This document shows positions 15,001-30,000 of a DNA stretch of 64,000 nucleotides, piece after piece. The position numbers and the translations under genes are program-made. This DNA comes from Zelopaecilomyces penicillatus (Eukaryota; Ascomycota; Sordariomycetes; Hypocreales; Pseudodiploosporaceae): the NCBI GenBank assembly GCA_005765155.1, contig VCCP01000008.1:868001-932000 (forward strand), given 5' to 3'. The notes below the pieces were generated by a model. It was not told the DNA's origin. It did not search any database and saw only the letters and a program-made list of their open reading frames with translations. The first letter of the stretch is position 1. Every line of letters starts with the position of its first letter.

Positions 15001-18000
15001 GCATGGCCACGCTTGAAGACTTTGACCTCAAAATCTGCATTGTTGATAAAGCTCTTCTCTATGAGATTTCTGACCCCTCGAAGCCCATTACTGCCACTAC
15101 TAAGCCGGATAATGCAAGTGTGGTCCTTTTTACCTCTGGCAGTACTGGTAAGCCCAAGGGTATGGTTATTCAACACAACAGCATCTGCTCTTCTAGCAAC
15201 GCCTATGGTGCCGACTTGGGTATCGGACCTGGTAGCCGAGTCTTCCAGTTCTCTGCCTACACATTCGATGTCGGTGTCTTGGATTGTCTTGTATCACTCA
15301 TGAGGGGTGCCTGTATCTGTATCCCCTCTGACCACGCTCGTCTTAACGATCTTGCTGGCGCCATCCACTCTACCAAGGCCAATTGGATCTTCCTAACTCC
15401 CACTGTGGCCGACCTCCTGTCACCTTCTGAAGTCCCTGACCTCAAGGTTGTCTGTCTGGGTGGTGAAGCTATCAGCAAGAAATGTGCAGACCGCTGGAAG
15501 GATTCCGTTTCCCTGCACGGCCTCTACGGTCCTGCTGAGGCATCGATCTGCGCCTGGAATTCTGTTGTTGGCAAGGTTGGTCGTTCGACCAACCTTGGTG
15601 TTCCGATCTCCAGTGCTTTCTGGGTCGTTGAACCCAACAACGCCCGTAAGCTTGTTCCTGTTGGCTGTATCGGTGAACTCCTCATCCAAGGTCCTATGCT
15701 GGCTCGCGGCTATCTCAATGTTAGCGCGGAGACAGCAGCTAATTGGATGGAGAATGTTGACTGGTTGCCTGGATCTACCCTGAAGCGAGCATACCGCACT
15801 GGTGATTTGGTGCGACGCAACGCAAATGGCACATTTGATTACATGGGTCGTAAGGATACTCAAGTCAAGCTTCATGGCCAACGTGTGGAGCTTGGTGAGA
15901 TTGAAGCTCGCATTCATGAATTCCTTCCCAAGGCCATGAGCGCCATGGTTGATGTCGTCAAGGCTGACGATGCCCACGCTCATGACAGTCTACTGGCTTT
16001 CATGTGGTTTACTGAGAGTGACGCTTCCAAGGATGAGCCTGTTTCCCTGGCCGAGGAAATGACACCAGAAATGCAAGCTGTTATTTCACACCTGGATAAC
16101 TCGCTTGGTCTCATCCTACCGTCTTATATGATTCCTTCCGCCTATCTCATCTTCGATGGTAAGCCTGAACAGACTACCTCCGGCAAGGTTAATCGACGAG
16201 CCCTTTCTGCCCTGGCTCAAGACGTATCACCTCATGACCGATCTCGCTTTACGCCAAACATTGGCAAGAGTGAGCCCCCTAGCACGCCAATGGAATTCAA
16301 GCTGCGAGAGCTTTGGGCTCAAGTCTTGCAAATTCCTGTTGATGACATTGGAAAGAATGATAGCTTCCTGCGTATTGGTGGTGACTCTATCAGCGCCATT
16401 CAACTTGTGTCGTTGGCTCAGCGTCACGATATCGGCTTAACTGTCGCTTCCATCTTCAGTGATCCTCGTCTTTCCCAGCTGGCTCTCGCCGCTGCTGCTG
16501 GAGATGTGATGCCAATCTATGACATGCAGCCCTTCAGCATTATACCCAAGCACGAAACTGAAGGAATCGTGGTTGCAGTCCGTGAGCAATGCGGATTGTC
16601 AAAGGATATTGAAATCGAGGATGCTTATCCTTGCACTCGTCTTCAAGAGGGCCTCATCACACTTGCTGCCAAACAGTCTGGATCGTACGTTGCCAAGAAC
16701 ATCTACCGCCTGTCATCAACTATCGACGTCGCTCGATTCAAGGCTGCTTGGGAACGGACTACGGAAGTCTGCTCTACCCTACGTACTCGTATCATTCTCT
16801 ACAACAACACAGCTATTCAGGCCATCATCCAGGAACCTGTTGAGTGGCTGCCAGCTGACGATCTACGAACCTTTGTCATGAGCGCAGAAAACGCACACAT
16901 GGGCTATGGAACACCTCTTTCTCGCTGTGCTCTTATTTCTCAGGACGGCGAGAACTACTTTGCCTGGAATGTTCATCACACTATCTATGATGGTTGGACC
17001 CTTCCACTTGTTCTCGGAACGCTGCATGCTGTCTATCGTGAAACAGATGTGCCACCTGTGCTGCGTTATTCCGGCTTCGTGAAATATACAATGGATATTG
17101 ATTATGCTGCTGCTTCTGACTATTGGACAACACAGCTGCGCAATGCCAAGCAGGCCGCTTTCCCTCCTCCTAAAGGCTCTGTGAAGTCCTCCAGCCAGAC
17201 AACCAGGGTCTTGCGCAACACCATTCAATTCCCTCGGTCTACCAACACCTCGATTACCAAGGCCTCGATTCTCCGAGCTGCATGGGCCATTGTCCTAGGA
17301 CGTTACAGCGACACCACTGACATCTGCTTTGGCACGACGGTCTCTGGCCGTCACGCCCCTGTTCCTGGCCTTGAGCGTATGCCTGGTCTTGTTGTTGCCA
17401 CTGTTCCAGTGCGAGTGCAGTTGAACCGAGAGCAATCCCTCCTTGGATTCTTGGAGGACATTCAGACTCAGGCTTCCGACATGATTGCATATGAGCAGTT
17501 CGGTTTACAGAATATCCAGAAATTGAATGCTCATGCAAAGGAAGCTTGCGACTTCACCAGTTTGCTCGTCGTTCAACCCATGCAACACATTACCTCAACT
17601 GGCAGTGGTGAAGAAGAGGCGCTTTTGGTACAGACCAGCATTGACGATGTCGGGGCCGCCGAGATGCTCGAAGACTACTTCAGCTATCCGCTTGTGTTAC
17701 AGGCTCACGTATTTGACGACAATGTTGATTTGGTCTTGGTGTACGATTCTGATATCCTGGCTGAACATCAACTCCAGGGTCTCTCGTTCCAGTTTGAGCA
17801 TGTTATCCAGCAGCTACTCACACAGGATTCCACAGTGCTTGGCTCCGTGTCCATGGCTAGCCAGTGGGATCTCGATTATGCAATTGCAACCAACACTGAT
17901 ACACCTGATGTGGTTGACGACTGTATTCATCTCATCATTGAGCGTCAAGCCCGAGCTACCCCCAACGCCCCTGCTATTTCAGCTTGGGATGCTGAATTCA

Positions 18001-21000
18001 CCTATAGGGAGCTCGATTGCATAGCTAATAGACTGGCACACTACCTTATTAAGGATTTGGGTGTGCGAGCCCGTGACCTGATTCATGTGTGCTTTGAGAA
18101 GTCAGCCTGGTTTATTGTTGCTACCCTAGCCATCAACAAGACTGGCGCAGCATGGATCCCACTTGATCCCTCTCATCCTGTCGATCGCCATCAACAGGTT
18201 GTTGGTCAAACTGGTGCTACTTTGGCTTTGACTTCACCTGCCAATGCCGCCAAATGCGCTGAACTGGTGGATAACGTACTTGAAGTTACTGCTGCCTTGG
18301 ATGCTCGTCTGTCTGACGGGGAGAATAATAGCGAGCATGCCCCTGCCGCTATGATTACTTCTCGCGATATTGCTTATATCCTCTTCACCTCAGGCAGTAC
18401 TGGTATTCCCAAGGGTGTCGTCATGGAGCACGGCGCTCTTTGCAGCAGTCAGACATCCATCAGCAAACGCCTTGGTATGACCTCTTCTGTGAGGATGCTT
18501 CAATTTGCCTCCTTCGTTTTCGATGCCTCTATTGGTGAAATCATTGCACCGCTCATTACGGGTGCTTGCGTCTGCATTCCTTCTTGGGACACGCAAATGA
18601 ATTCACTTACAACCTATATCACAGAGGCCCGTGTGACTTGGGCATTGTTAACCCCCTCATTCGCACGAACAATTCGACCTGAAGATGTCCCATGCCTTGA
18701 GCTTCTGATTCTCATTGGTGAAGCTGTTGGCCGCGATGTGTTTGAGTTGTGGTTTGGCAAGCTTCGCTTGATGAACGGATGGGGCCCCACCGAGACCTGT
18801 GTCTTTGGAGCCCTCCACGAGTGGACCTCTCTCAACGAGTCTCAGCTCACAATTGGTACCCCCGTTGGAGGTTACTGCTGGATCGTGGATCCCGAAGATC
18901 CCCAGAAGCTTGCTCCTACAGGTACACTTGGTGAGATTGTTATTCAAGGTCCTAATCTGCTGCGTGAATATCTCGCAGATCCACAGAAGACTGCTTCCTC
19001 TACTGTAACATCTCTACCCGAGTGGGCACCTAACCGCGAGTTGAGACAATGGAGCCGATTCTACAAGACTGGTGATTTGGGTGTCTACAACGCCGATGGC
19101 TCTATTCAATACTACAGCCGAAAGGATACCCAAGTCAAGATCCGTGGTCTTCGTGTTGAATTGGGAGAAATCGAACACCATATCCGTAAGAACTTGGATG
19201 GTGTTCGCCAAGTCGCGGTCGATGTCTTCAAGACAGAAGCGGGCTCCAACTTGGTCGCCTTTGTGTGCTTCAACGATGAGACTTTGCCTAATCATCTGGC
19301 CGCAGACGCTGACGGCAAGGGCATTATCCTACCTATTGCTGACGATATGAAGACAACCATCAATTCTCTCATCGGCCGTCTTAGCATTGCTCTCCCTACT
19401 TACATGGTTCCTACACTTTTCGTTCCTTGCAAGCACATGCCGCTCGTTACCTCTGCCAAGCTTGATCGCAAGATGTTGCTCAGCATGACTGCAGAGCTCG
19501 ACAGACAAGAGCTTGAGCAGTATTCTCTTGTTGGCGGTAGCAAGAGTGCCCCAGAAACAGCAATGGAATTGCGTCTGCAGCAGCTTTGGGCTGAGCTTCT
19601 CAACATGCCTCTCGAATCCATTGGCCGAGACGATAGTTTCCTCCGCATTGGTGGTGATTCTATTGCTGCTATTCGCCTCGTCTCAAATGCCCGTGAAGCC
19701 GGCATCTCCCTTACTGTCAACGATATCTTTGAAGATCCCCGCCTTTTGGCCGTAGCTGCCAAGGCATCTGTCAATGATGGCGAAGTTGAGGAGATTGGGC
19801 CAATCGATGCATTCAGCCTTCTTGAGAAGAGTCACGAAGACCTCATTCTCAACAAGTCCATCAGAGATGAGTTCCAGTGGTCTAGCGAAATGGAAATCGA
19901 GGATGCTTATCCCTGCTCCAAGCTTCAAGAAGGTCTTATGGCCCTTGCAGTTAAGCAGCCTGGTTCTTACATTGCGAAATATCATTACCGCATTCCTCAG
20001 CATGTCAATCTTTCGCAGTTCAAGGCTGCCTGGGAACGAACAGTTCAGCTTTGCACTAACATGCGTACTCGAATCATCACTGCTGCTGGCGCTACCTTCC
20101 AGGTTGTCATCCAGAATGATATCAGTTGGGAGGACACTGAAGGTATGGACCTCATGTCATACCTGAAGACTGCCCAGCAAGTCGATATGGGCTATGGATC
20201 TCGTCTTTGCCGCTACGCTCTCATCAAGGAAGAGAATGGCGATATTGAGTTCGCTTGGACCATTCACCATGCTGTCTACGATGGTTGGACTACTCCAATC
20301 ATTCTCAATACCCTACACAGCGTGTACCGCAACCTTGAGATTGCAAAGATTGAGCCATATGCCCGCTTTATCAAGTACACCATGAATATTGACTACACTG
20401 CCGCCTGTGAATATTGGCAGACTCAGCTTCATGATGTTAAGCGGGCTACTTTCCCATCCATGGCTTCCTCCAACAGGCAGACCACTACCCGCTACATGCA
20501 CACTAGGATTGATCTCCCTGCCGAGAACACTGGATTCACAAAGGCTACAATCCTCCGAGCTGCTTGGGCTATTATCCTTGCCCGCTATTGTGACTCTGAT
20601 GATGTGTGCTTCGGCACAACCATTTCCGGTCGACAGGCGCCTGTTCCTGGCCTCATGGATATGCCTGGCCCAGTTATTGCAACTGTGCCCGTCCGTGTCC
20701 GCCTTGATCAACAGCAGTCAGTTGCCGATTACTTGCAGGCAGTCCAGGTCCAAGCCACTGCCATGGTTCCCTTTGAACAATTCGGTCTCCAGAGCATTTC
20801 CAAACTGGGTGCCGATGCCAGAGATGCCTGTGACTTCTCCAGTTTGCTTGTTATTCAGCCAATGAAGACCCTGATCTACAGTGATGATAACGAAGATGCT
20901 CTTCTGGCCGCGTCTACCAAGACCGTCGCTACAAATGAAGAGGTCATGCAAAACTACTTCAGTTATCCTCTTGTTATCCAGGCCCATCTTCATGAAGACT

Positions 21001-24000
21001 TTATGAATCTGGCTCTTATTTACAACGCTGATGTTCTTCCTGAGCAACAGCTTCAAGCAGTATCTCAGCAGTTCAAGAACGTGGTCGAGCAGCTTGCTGT
21101 TCCCTCCTCTTCACCACTTGCAAGCATCTCCATCGCCTCGGCATGGGATCTTGAGCAATCTCTCCGCTTCAATTCTGAGGTGCCCGAGATTGTCGATACT
21201 TGTGTTCACCAGCTTATTGAAAGACAGGCCAGCCTTCGACCCAATGCCCCTGCTATCCGCGCTTGGGATGCTGCCTTTACTTATGCTGAACTGAACAGTG
21301 CTGCTAACCGTCTTGCCAATCACCTCGTTGACAAGTACAGTATCAAGACTGATGAGCTTATCCATGTCTGCTTTGAAAAGTCAGCCTGGTTCTTTGTTTC
21401 CATTCTGGCTATTAACAAGGCTGGAGCCGCTTGGGTCCCGCTTGATCCCTCGCATCCACTTCAGCGTTTGCAACAGGTTGTCTCGCAAACCAAGGCCCGA
21501 ATTGCATTGGCGTCTGCCTCCAATGCCGAGCTTTGCGCAAGCCTCGTCTCTTCAGTTATTGAAGTGACACCAGAGCTCGACACTAAGCTTTCTGATGAAG
21601 GCATCTCCAGCACTGAGGGCCCGGCTGTCGACGTCTCGCCAAACAACGCCGTGTATGTTCTTTTCACTTCCGGCTCTACAGGAACGCCAAAGGGTCTTGT
21701 CATGCAGCACGGCTCTGTCTGCACCAGTCAAACTGCCATTGTCAAGAGACTTGGCCTCACACCTGAGGTCCGCATGCTTCAGTTTGCTGCCTTTGTGTTC
21801 GATCTGTCCATTGGAGAGATTGTCGCCCCTCTCATCACTGGTGCTTGCCTCTGTATCCCGTCTGAGCACACTCGAATGAATGGCCTCACTGACTTTATCC
21901 GCGATATGGATATCAACTGGGCTTTCCTAACCCCCTCATTTATTCGAACCTTGCGACCCGAAGATGTGCCCAGCCTTGAGCTCATTCTCCTCGCGGGTGA
22001 AGCTGTGCCCCGTGACGTCCTTGATACATGGTTCGGAAAGGTCAGACTAGTTAACGGCTGGGGACCTGCTGAAACATGTGTCTTCAGCACATTGCATGAG
22101 TGGACGTCAGTCACTGAATCACCCCTTACTGTGGGTAAACCTGTTGGTGGTTTCTGCTGGATCGTGGATCCCGAAGATCCGCAGAAGCTTGCTCCAGTAG
22201 GAACACTGGGTGAAGTCGTTATCCAAGGACCAACTCTCCTTCGCGAATACCTCGCTGATCCCAAGCGAACCAAGGCCTCAATGGTCACTTCTCTTCCCGA
22301 CTGGGCGCCTCGTAGCGACTCTCAATACTGGAACCGATTCTACAAGTCCGGAGATCTCTGCTCTTATAACCTGGACGGAACCATTGAGTTCTCAACCCGA
22401 AAAGACACACAGGTCAAGATTCGAGGTCTTAGAGTCGAGCTTGGCGAAGTTGCTCACCATCTCCAAGTTGCCTTGACTGGCGTTCGCCAGGTTGCTGTTG
22501 ACGTCTTCAAGTCTGAGAAGGGCACCAACCTCATCGCCTATTTCTGCTTTAGCGATGAGACCCGTACTGCCGGCATCACTCGTGATGCTTCAGACGGCGG
22601 TCCATTCATGCCGCTTGATGATGAGCTGCAGGCCCGACTTACTGGTGTTGTTGGCGAGCTGAGCATTGCTCTGCCTCGTTACATGATACCCGCAACCTTC
22701 ATTCCTTGTCTCTACATGCCATTCATTACCTCCACTAAGCTTGATCGCAATGAGCTTCGTCTGCTTACCAGCAAGCTTAGCCAGGAGGACCTTGCCAAGT
22801 ACTCTCTTATTGGCGGCAAGAAGCGCGCCCCCGAAACTCCAACTGAATCGCTTATCCAGAAACTCTGGGCTGACATTCTCAATATCCCCATTGACTCTAT
22901 CGGTCGTGATGATAGCTTCTTGGGACTTGGTGGTGATTCCATTACTGCAATCCACCTTGTTAGCACAGCCCGCGAATCAGGCGTTATACTCTCGGTTAAG
23001 GATATTTTCGATGATCCTCGTTTGTTCTCTGTTGCGCTGAAGACACGCGAGGCCAGCGACTCTGATGCCCCAATTCTGGTATCGGCCGGGCCATTTGGAT
23101 TGGTTGACGAGGCTACTCACAAGGTTGCCCTCAGTGCTGATATTCGATCCGAGTGCAACCTCAAGGCGGATGACATCGTTGAAGATGTCTACCCTACAAC
23201 CATGCTTCAAGAGGGTCTTATTGCCCTCTCTGTGAAGCAGCCTGGTTCATACATTGCCAAGTATGTCTACCGCCTGCCTGAAAATATTGATGTCGCCCGC
23301 TTCAAGGCAGCTTGGGAGGATACTGTTTCCATCTGCCCTGCTCTACGATCTCGTATCGTTTTGATCAACGGCCAATCTATGCAGGTCGTCATCAATGAGA
23401 AGCTGGATTGGCAAACCGAGAGAAACTTCGACATCCATGCTGCTGTGGATGCCGCCCACAACCAGGAGATGACATACGGTTCAGCCCTGTCCCAGTATGG
23501 TCTTGTCAGTGATGACAAGGGAACCAACTACTTCCTTTGGACTGTGCACCACGCTGTCCATGATGGATGGACTGTGCGCCTTGTGTTGACTAACTTCCAG
23601 TCTGTGTACCACGGCCTTGAACTCCCGACTCTCAAGCCATATTCCGACTTCATCCAGTACACTCTCCAAATGAAGAACGATGATACCATGAACTACTGGA
23701 CCAGTCAGCTTCAGAATGCGAAGAAGGCATCCTTCCCTCCATCAGCCCCTGTTACCAAGGGAAGCGTGACCCGAGTCCTCGGCAGAAACATCCAGGTTCC
23801 ATCCTTCAGCAACCCTGCGCTGACAAAAGCAACTGTTATGCGCGCTACTTGGGCTATCATACTTGCGAGATACTCTGATACCAACGATGTGTGCTTCGGT
23901 ACTACTATATCAGGTCGTCAAGCCCCTGTACCTGGATTGATGGACATGCCCGGTCCCGTTGTGGCCACAGTCCCCATCCGCGTTCACCTTGATACTGACC

Positions 24001-27000
24001 AGACCGTTGGCCAGTACCTTCAATCCATCCAGGACCAAGCTCAAGATATGGTCCCTTACGAACAGTATGGTCTTCAGAACATCTCCAAGATTAGCAATGA
24101 TCTTAAGGATGCCTGCGACTTTACCAGTTTGCTTGTCGTCCAGCCTAGACAGCACCTTGACTCTCGCAAGAATAACAAGTCTTCTGACTCAGATGAGTCT
24201 GGTGGTGTGCTACTTCTGCCAGCTGACATTGAGGGTGGCTCTGCTGAAGAGCTGATGCAAAACTACTTCAGTTATCCTCTCGTTATCCAAGGCCATCTTC
24301 TAGGTGACAGCATTGAGTTGCTCCTCATGTACAATGAGAGCGTTTTGTCTGCACCCGCGATGACCGCCCTCTGCCACCAATTCGAACATGTTGCTATGCA
24401 GCTCTTCTCCTCTCCTGAGCTTCACATGAGCGAGCTGAGCATTTCTGGCGAATGGGACTTGAACCAAGCTATTACATGGAACGAAGAGAAGCCCGAAATT
24501 ATCGATTCTTGTATCCACGAGCTTGTTGAATACCACGCAAGACGTCGCCCCAACCGCCCTGCTATCTGTGCATGGGATGGCGAGCTCACTTACAAGGAGC
24601 TCAACCAAGCAGCGAACCGACTTGCCCACCACCTCGTGGAGAACTACTCTGTTCAAGTCGAGGATCTCGTCCATGTTTGCTTCGAAAAGTCAATGTGGTT
24701 CTTCGTCTCCATCCTCGCCATCAACAAGGCTGGTGCTATCTGGGTTCCCCTCGACCCCTCTCACCCAGAGCAACGCTTGCAGCAAGTTGTTTCTCAGACC
24801 AAGTCTAAACTGGCTTTGACCTCCCCTCTCAATGCCTCCCTTTGTGCCACTCTCTTGAGCCAAGTTCTTGAGGTTTCCCCCGCGCTCGATAAGACTTTCG
24901 GGGATTCCTTCAGCGAGCACTCCCCCAATGTTGGTGTTACCGCTCGAAACGCAGCTTATGTTCTGTTCACTTCAGGTAGTACTGGCACACCAAAGGGTCT
25001 GGTTATGGAGCACGGATCTGTCTGTACCAGTCAGACCGCCATTGCTGATAGACTTGGAATGACTCCTAATGTGCGAATGCTGCAATTTGCTGCCTTTGTC
25101 TTTGACTTGTCTATTGGTGAGATTATCATGCCCTTGATCTCTGGAGCCTGTATTTGCGTGCCCTCAGACCATATTCGTATGAATAGCTTGACGGAATACG
25201 TAACCGAGACCAACGTCAACTGGGCCTTCCTTACCCCATCATTTGCTAGAACTATTGATCCCAACGACGTCCCTACCCTGCGATTGCTACTGTTCGCTGG
25301 TGAGGCTGTTGGCCGAGACGTATTTGAGACCTGGTTCGGCAAGGTCCGTCTTATCAACGGTTGGGGTCCAGCTGAGACTTGTGTGTTCAGCACTCTGCAC
25401 GAATGGCAGTCTATTGAGGAGTCTCCTCTCACAGTTGGTAAGCCCGTTGGTGGCTTCTGCTGGATTGTAGAGCCTGAAGACCCTCAGAAGCTGGCACCAA
25501 CTGGTACTCTTGGTGAAGTTGTTATCCAAGGTCCTACCATTCTGAGGGAGTATCTTGCCGATCCTGAGCGTACTGCTGCCGCCTCTGTCACATCTCTCCC
25601 TGCTTGGGCGCCTGATCGTGACCAGCAGTTCTGGAACCGGTTCTACAAGTCCGGCGATCTTTGCACTTACAACACCAACGGTACTATCGAGTTCTCAACT
25701 CGTAAGGATACCCAGGTCAAGATCCGTGGTCTTCGTGTGGAGCTGGGTGAGGTTGAGTACCATATTCGCAGTGAGCTTGAAGGCGTTCGCCAGGTTGCTG
25801 TTGACGTGTTCAACGGTGAAGCCGGTACCACTTTGATCGCTTATTTCTCCTTCTCTGACGACACCCGCACTGCCGGTCTGCAGTCAGAAGAAGAAGCCGT
25901 CTTCCTGCCCATCACCACTGAGCTTCATGAACAACTTACCGCCATGGTTGGTCAACTCTGTGTGTCCCTCCCGCGGTATATGGTGCCCACACTCTTTGTT
26001 CCTTGCCTGTACATGCCGTTTATTACCTCTACCAAGCTTGACCGGAATAAGCTCCGCAAACTTGTTACCGAGCTTGGCCAGGATGAGTTGGCACTTTATG
26101 CCCTTCAAAGCGGCAACAAGCGTATGCCTGAGACTGTGATGGAGCTCCGTATGCAGCAGCTTTGGTCTGGCATCTTGAAGATGCCTCAAGAAATGATTGG
26201 TTGCGATGACAGCTTCCTCCAAATTGGCGGTGATTCAATTGCAGCTATCCAGCTCGTTACCGCTGCCCGTGAAGCCGGCATCTCTATTGCTGTCAAGAAC
26301 ATCTTTGACGACCCCAGACTTTCTAAGCTGGCCGAGGTCGCTGTTGATATCTCTGGCGATTCTCTTGCATCTTCCATCATTCTTCCTTACAGCTTGCTTG
26401 ACAGCTCTCTCAATAAGAAGGTCATTATCAAGGCATTGTGCGACCAATATGACCTTCCTGAGGATATCGATATTGATGACGCATACCCGTGCACCAAGCT
26501 CCAAGAGGGTCTTCTCGCCTTGGCCATCAAGCAGCCTGGATCGTATATCGCCAAACACATCTATCAGCTTCCTGCCCACGTCAATATTGAGAGGTTCCGC
26601 GCTGCTTGGGAGAAGACTGTTGAGGTCTGCGGTAACCTTCGCACTCGTGTAGTGATGGTTAATGGCTTCAGCGTTCAAGCTCTCATCAAGAATGAGACTA
26701 TCTGGGATACTACCAACCAGAATCTCAGGACCTACCTTGAGAACGCCAAGGGTATGGAGATGGGCTTCGGCTCTACCCTGTGCCGCTCTGCCCTCCTTCA
26801 AGAGGACGGAAACAACTTCTTTGCCTTCAGCATTCACCACGCCGTGTTTGATGGTTGGTCTTTGCCATTGATTACTAGCACATTGGCCTCTGCCTACTAT
26901 GCTATTGACCTTCCTCGCCTGCAGTCATATGCCGGCTTCGTCAAGTACACTATTGATATCAGCCAAGACGCAGCCCGGGATTACTGGAACAACCAGCTCC

Positions 27001-30000
27001 AGGATGCCAAGCCCGCAGCTTTCCCTATCGCCAATGACAAGGCTGTTGGTACAACTCGCGTTTCAAGCAAGACTATCCAGTTCCCCAAGTCTACCAATTC
27101 GTCAATCACCAAGGCTTCAATTCTCCGTGCCGCCTGGGCCATCATCCTTGCCCGCTACTCTGACAGTGACGACGTGTGCTTCGGCGCTACTGTATCTGGT
27201 CGTCACGCAGATGTTCCTGGTCTTGAGTCCACACCTGGTCTTGTTGTTGCGACTGTCCCCGTGCGCGTTCGTCTTGATCGCAAACGCTCTCAAATCGAGT
27301 TCCTTAAGGCTATCCAGACCCAGGCTTCTGATATGGTTAGCTACGAGCAGTTCGGTTTGCAAAACATCTCCAAGATTAGCGCTGAAGCCAAGACTGCTTG
27401 CGAATTCACCAGCTTGTTGGCCATTCAGCCTGTCCAGCACATGAGTGTCAGTGAAGGCAACTCTGGTGATGAGGCCGTTAGCAATGACGCCCTCCTTCTT
27501 CCAGCCACCTCAAGTGATATTGATTTCCAGGAAATGCTCCAGAACTACTTCAGTTATCCTCTCGTTATTCAATGCCACTTGCTCGATACTCATGTCAATC
27601 TTGTTCTCATCTATGATGCTGACATTATCGCCGAGGAGCAGTTGAAGCGAATGAGCCAACAGTTTGATCACGTTGTGCAACAGCTCCTTCGCCAGAGTGA
27701 AGAGTCGCTTGAGGTTCTCACAGTTGCCAGCCCATGGGATATTCAGCAAGCCTTGACCTTCAATAGCCAAGAACCAGAACTTGTCTCTTCTTGTCTCCAC
27801 GATCTCATTTCTGAGCACGCTTTGATCGCACCAGAGCATGAGGCCATCTTCTCATCTGAAGGAAGCCTGACCTACAGTGAGCTTGATACTCTCACCAATA
27901 CTCTGGCCCATCACCTCAGCCAACTTGGAGTTGGGCCAGAGACAGTGGTGCCCTTCTGCTTCGAGAAATCTATGTGGGCTATCGTTGCTGTCCTCAGTAT
28001 CTTGAAGGCCGGCGGTGCTTTTGTTCCACTTGATCCCGCGCATCCTGAAAATCGTCGTGCTGCTTTGATCAAGGAGGTCAACGCAGATGTGATGATCGTT
28101 TCTCCATCAGCTGCCTCATCATGCTCTGGCATGGTCAAGCATGTTGTTGAGCTATCATCCACCTTCATGTCTAAGCTATCCAAGTCCTCCAAGTCAGGTG
28201 CCAAGGCGCTCCGAACTGCGGAGCCTACTAACATGGCTTATGTTCTCTTCACTTCAGGCTCCACTGGTAAGCCTAAGGGTGTAGTTATGGAACACGCGGC
28301 TCTTACCTCAAGCACTCTGGGCTATGGTAGAGTATACAACCTGGGCCCTGATTCCAGGGTCTTCCAGTTCTCCAACTATATCTTCGATGGTAGCTTGGGT
28401 GAAATCCTTGCTCCTCTTGCCTTTGGTGGCACAGTTTGCGTTCCCAACGACACTGAGCGTCTCCAAAGTGCCCCTGCCTTCATCAGCTCAGCGCGTGTCA
28501 ACACAGCCTGCTTGACGCCTTCTTTCGTCAGGACATTTACCCCAGACCAGGTTCCTACTCTCCATACCCTCGTCCTCGGCGGTGAGTCTGCCTCAAAGGA
28601 CCTGTTGAACCTCTGGACTGATCGTCTTACCTTGATTAATGGATATGGACCTGCTGAAGCTTGCAATTATGCCACCACGCATGTCTTCAAATCCAGTGAG
28701 GAGTCTCCCAAGACTATTGGTACTCCTTTCAACGGTGCTTGCTGGATCGTTGAGCCTGATAACCACAACCAGCTTGCGCCTATTGGTTGCACCGGTGAAC
28801 TTGTTATCCAGACTCATGCCTTGGCTCGTGGATACCTCAACGACGAGACCAAGACTTCTCAATCTTTCATCAACAAGATTGCCTCTCTACCAGTCAATAA
28901 GATCCACGAGCCTCAGCGCTTCTACTTGACCGGTGATTTGGTTAAATATGATGCGAACGGTGAGATCGAATATCTTGGCCGTAAGGACTCCCAGGTTAAG
29001 CTGCGTGGTCAGCGTCTTGAATTGGGAGAGATTGAGTACAACATCATCCAATCGGTCAAGAACATTGAATATGCCGCTGTCGATATTGTGCACAGAGAGG
29101 CTGGTGATGCACTTGTTGCTTTCGTCGCCTTCGCTAGCAAGGACAACAAGTGGACCAGCGCTGACAGATCCGAGAACCTTATGCAGCCAGATGAGCAGAT
29201 GACCAACACCCTTGAAAATCTGCGCAATAGCCTCAAGGCTGCTTTGCCAGCATTCATGATCCCCAGCCTTATTCTTCCTCTCCATTGCATGCCGTTCATC
29301 ACATCAATGAAGCTAGACAAGAAAGAGCTTCGATCCCTTGCTTCTGAACTATCTATTGAAGTTGCCGCGACCTTCTCTGGCTCCAAGCGAGACTGGGTTG
29401 CACCTTCAACAGCTATGGAATACAAACTCAGAGACCTGTGGGCTCAAGTTCTCAAGATTAATGTCGAGGAGATTGGTCGCAATGATAGCTTCCTCGAGAT
29501 TGGTGGTGACTCCATCACAGCAATTCACCTTGTAACTGCTGCTCAACAAGCAGGAGTCCTACTTACAGTCGCCACTATTTTCGCCGACTCTCGCCTATCA
29601 TCCATGGCAGACTCCGCTCGTTTCGGTGAAAGCGATCTTGCCAAGTACGATGCCGAGCCATTCAGCTTGCTTACTGATACTGACGTGGAGGCCTTGACAA
29701 TCCACGTTCAAAGCCACTGCTCTCTTCCAAGCCACCAGAGCCTCGAAGATGCATTCCCTGTGTCCAACCTTCAAGAAGGTCTTATGGCGATTGCTATCAG
29801 ACAGCCTGGCTCATACATCGCCAAACACGTCTACAAGCTCTCCAAGAGTGTCGATGTTGCCCGTTTCAGAGCCGCTTGGGAGCATACCGTTGAGGTTTGT
29901 GGTAACTTGCGAACCAGAATCCTCCTCGTAGATGGCAAGGCTATTCAGGTCGTCATCAAGGATGATGTTACTTGGGAAACAACAACCAATCAAGATCTTG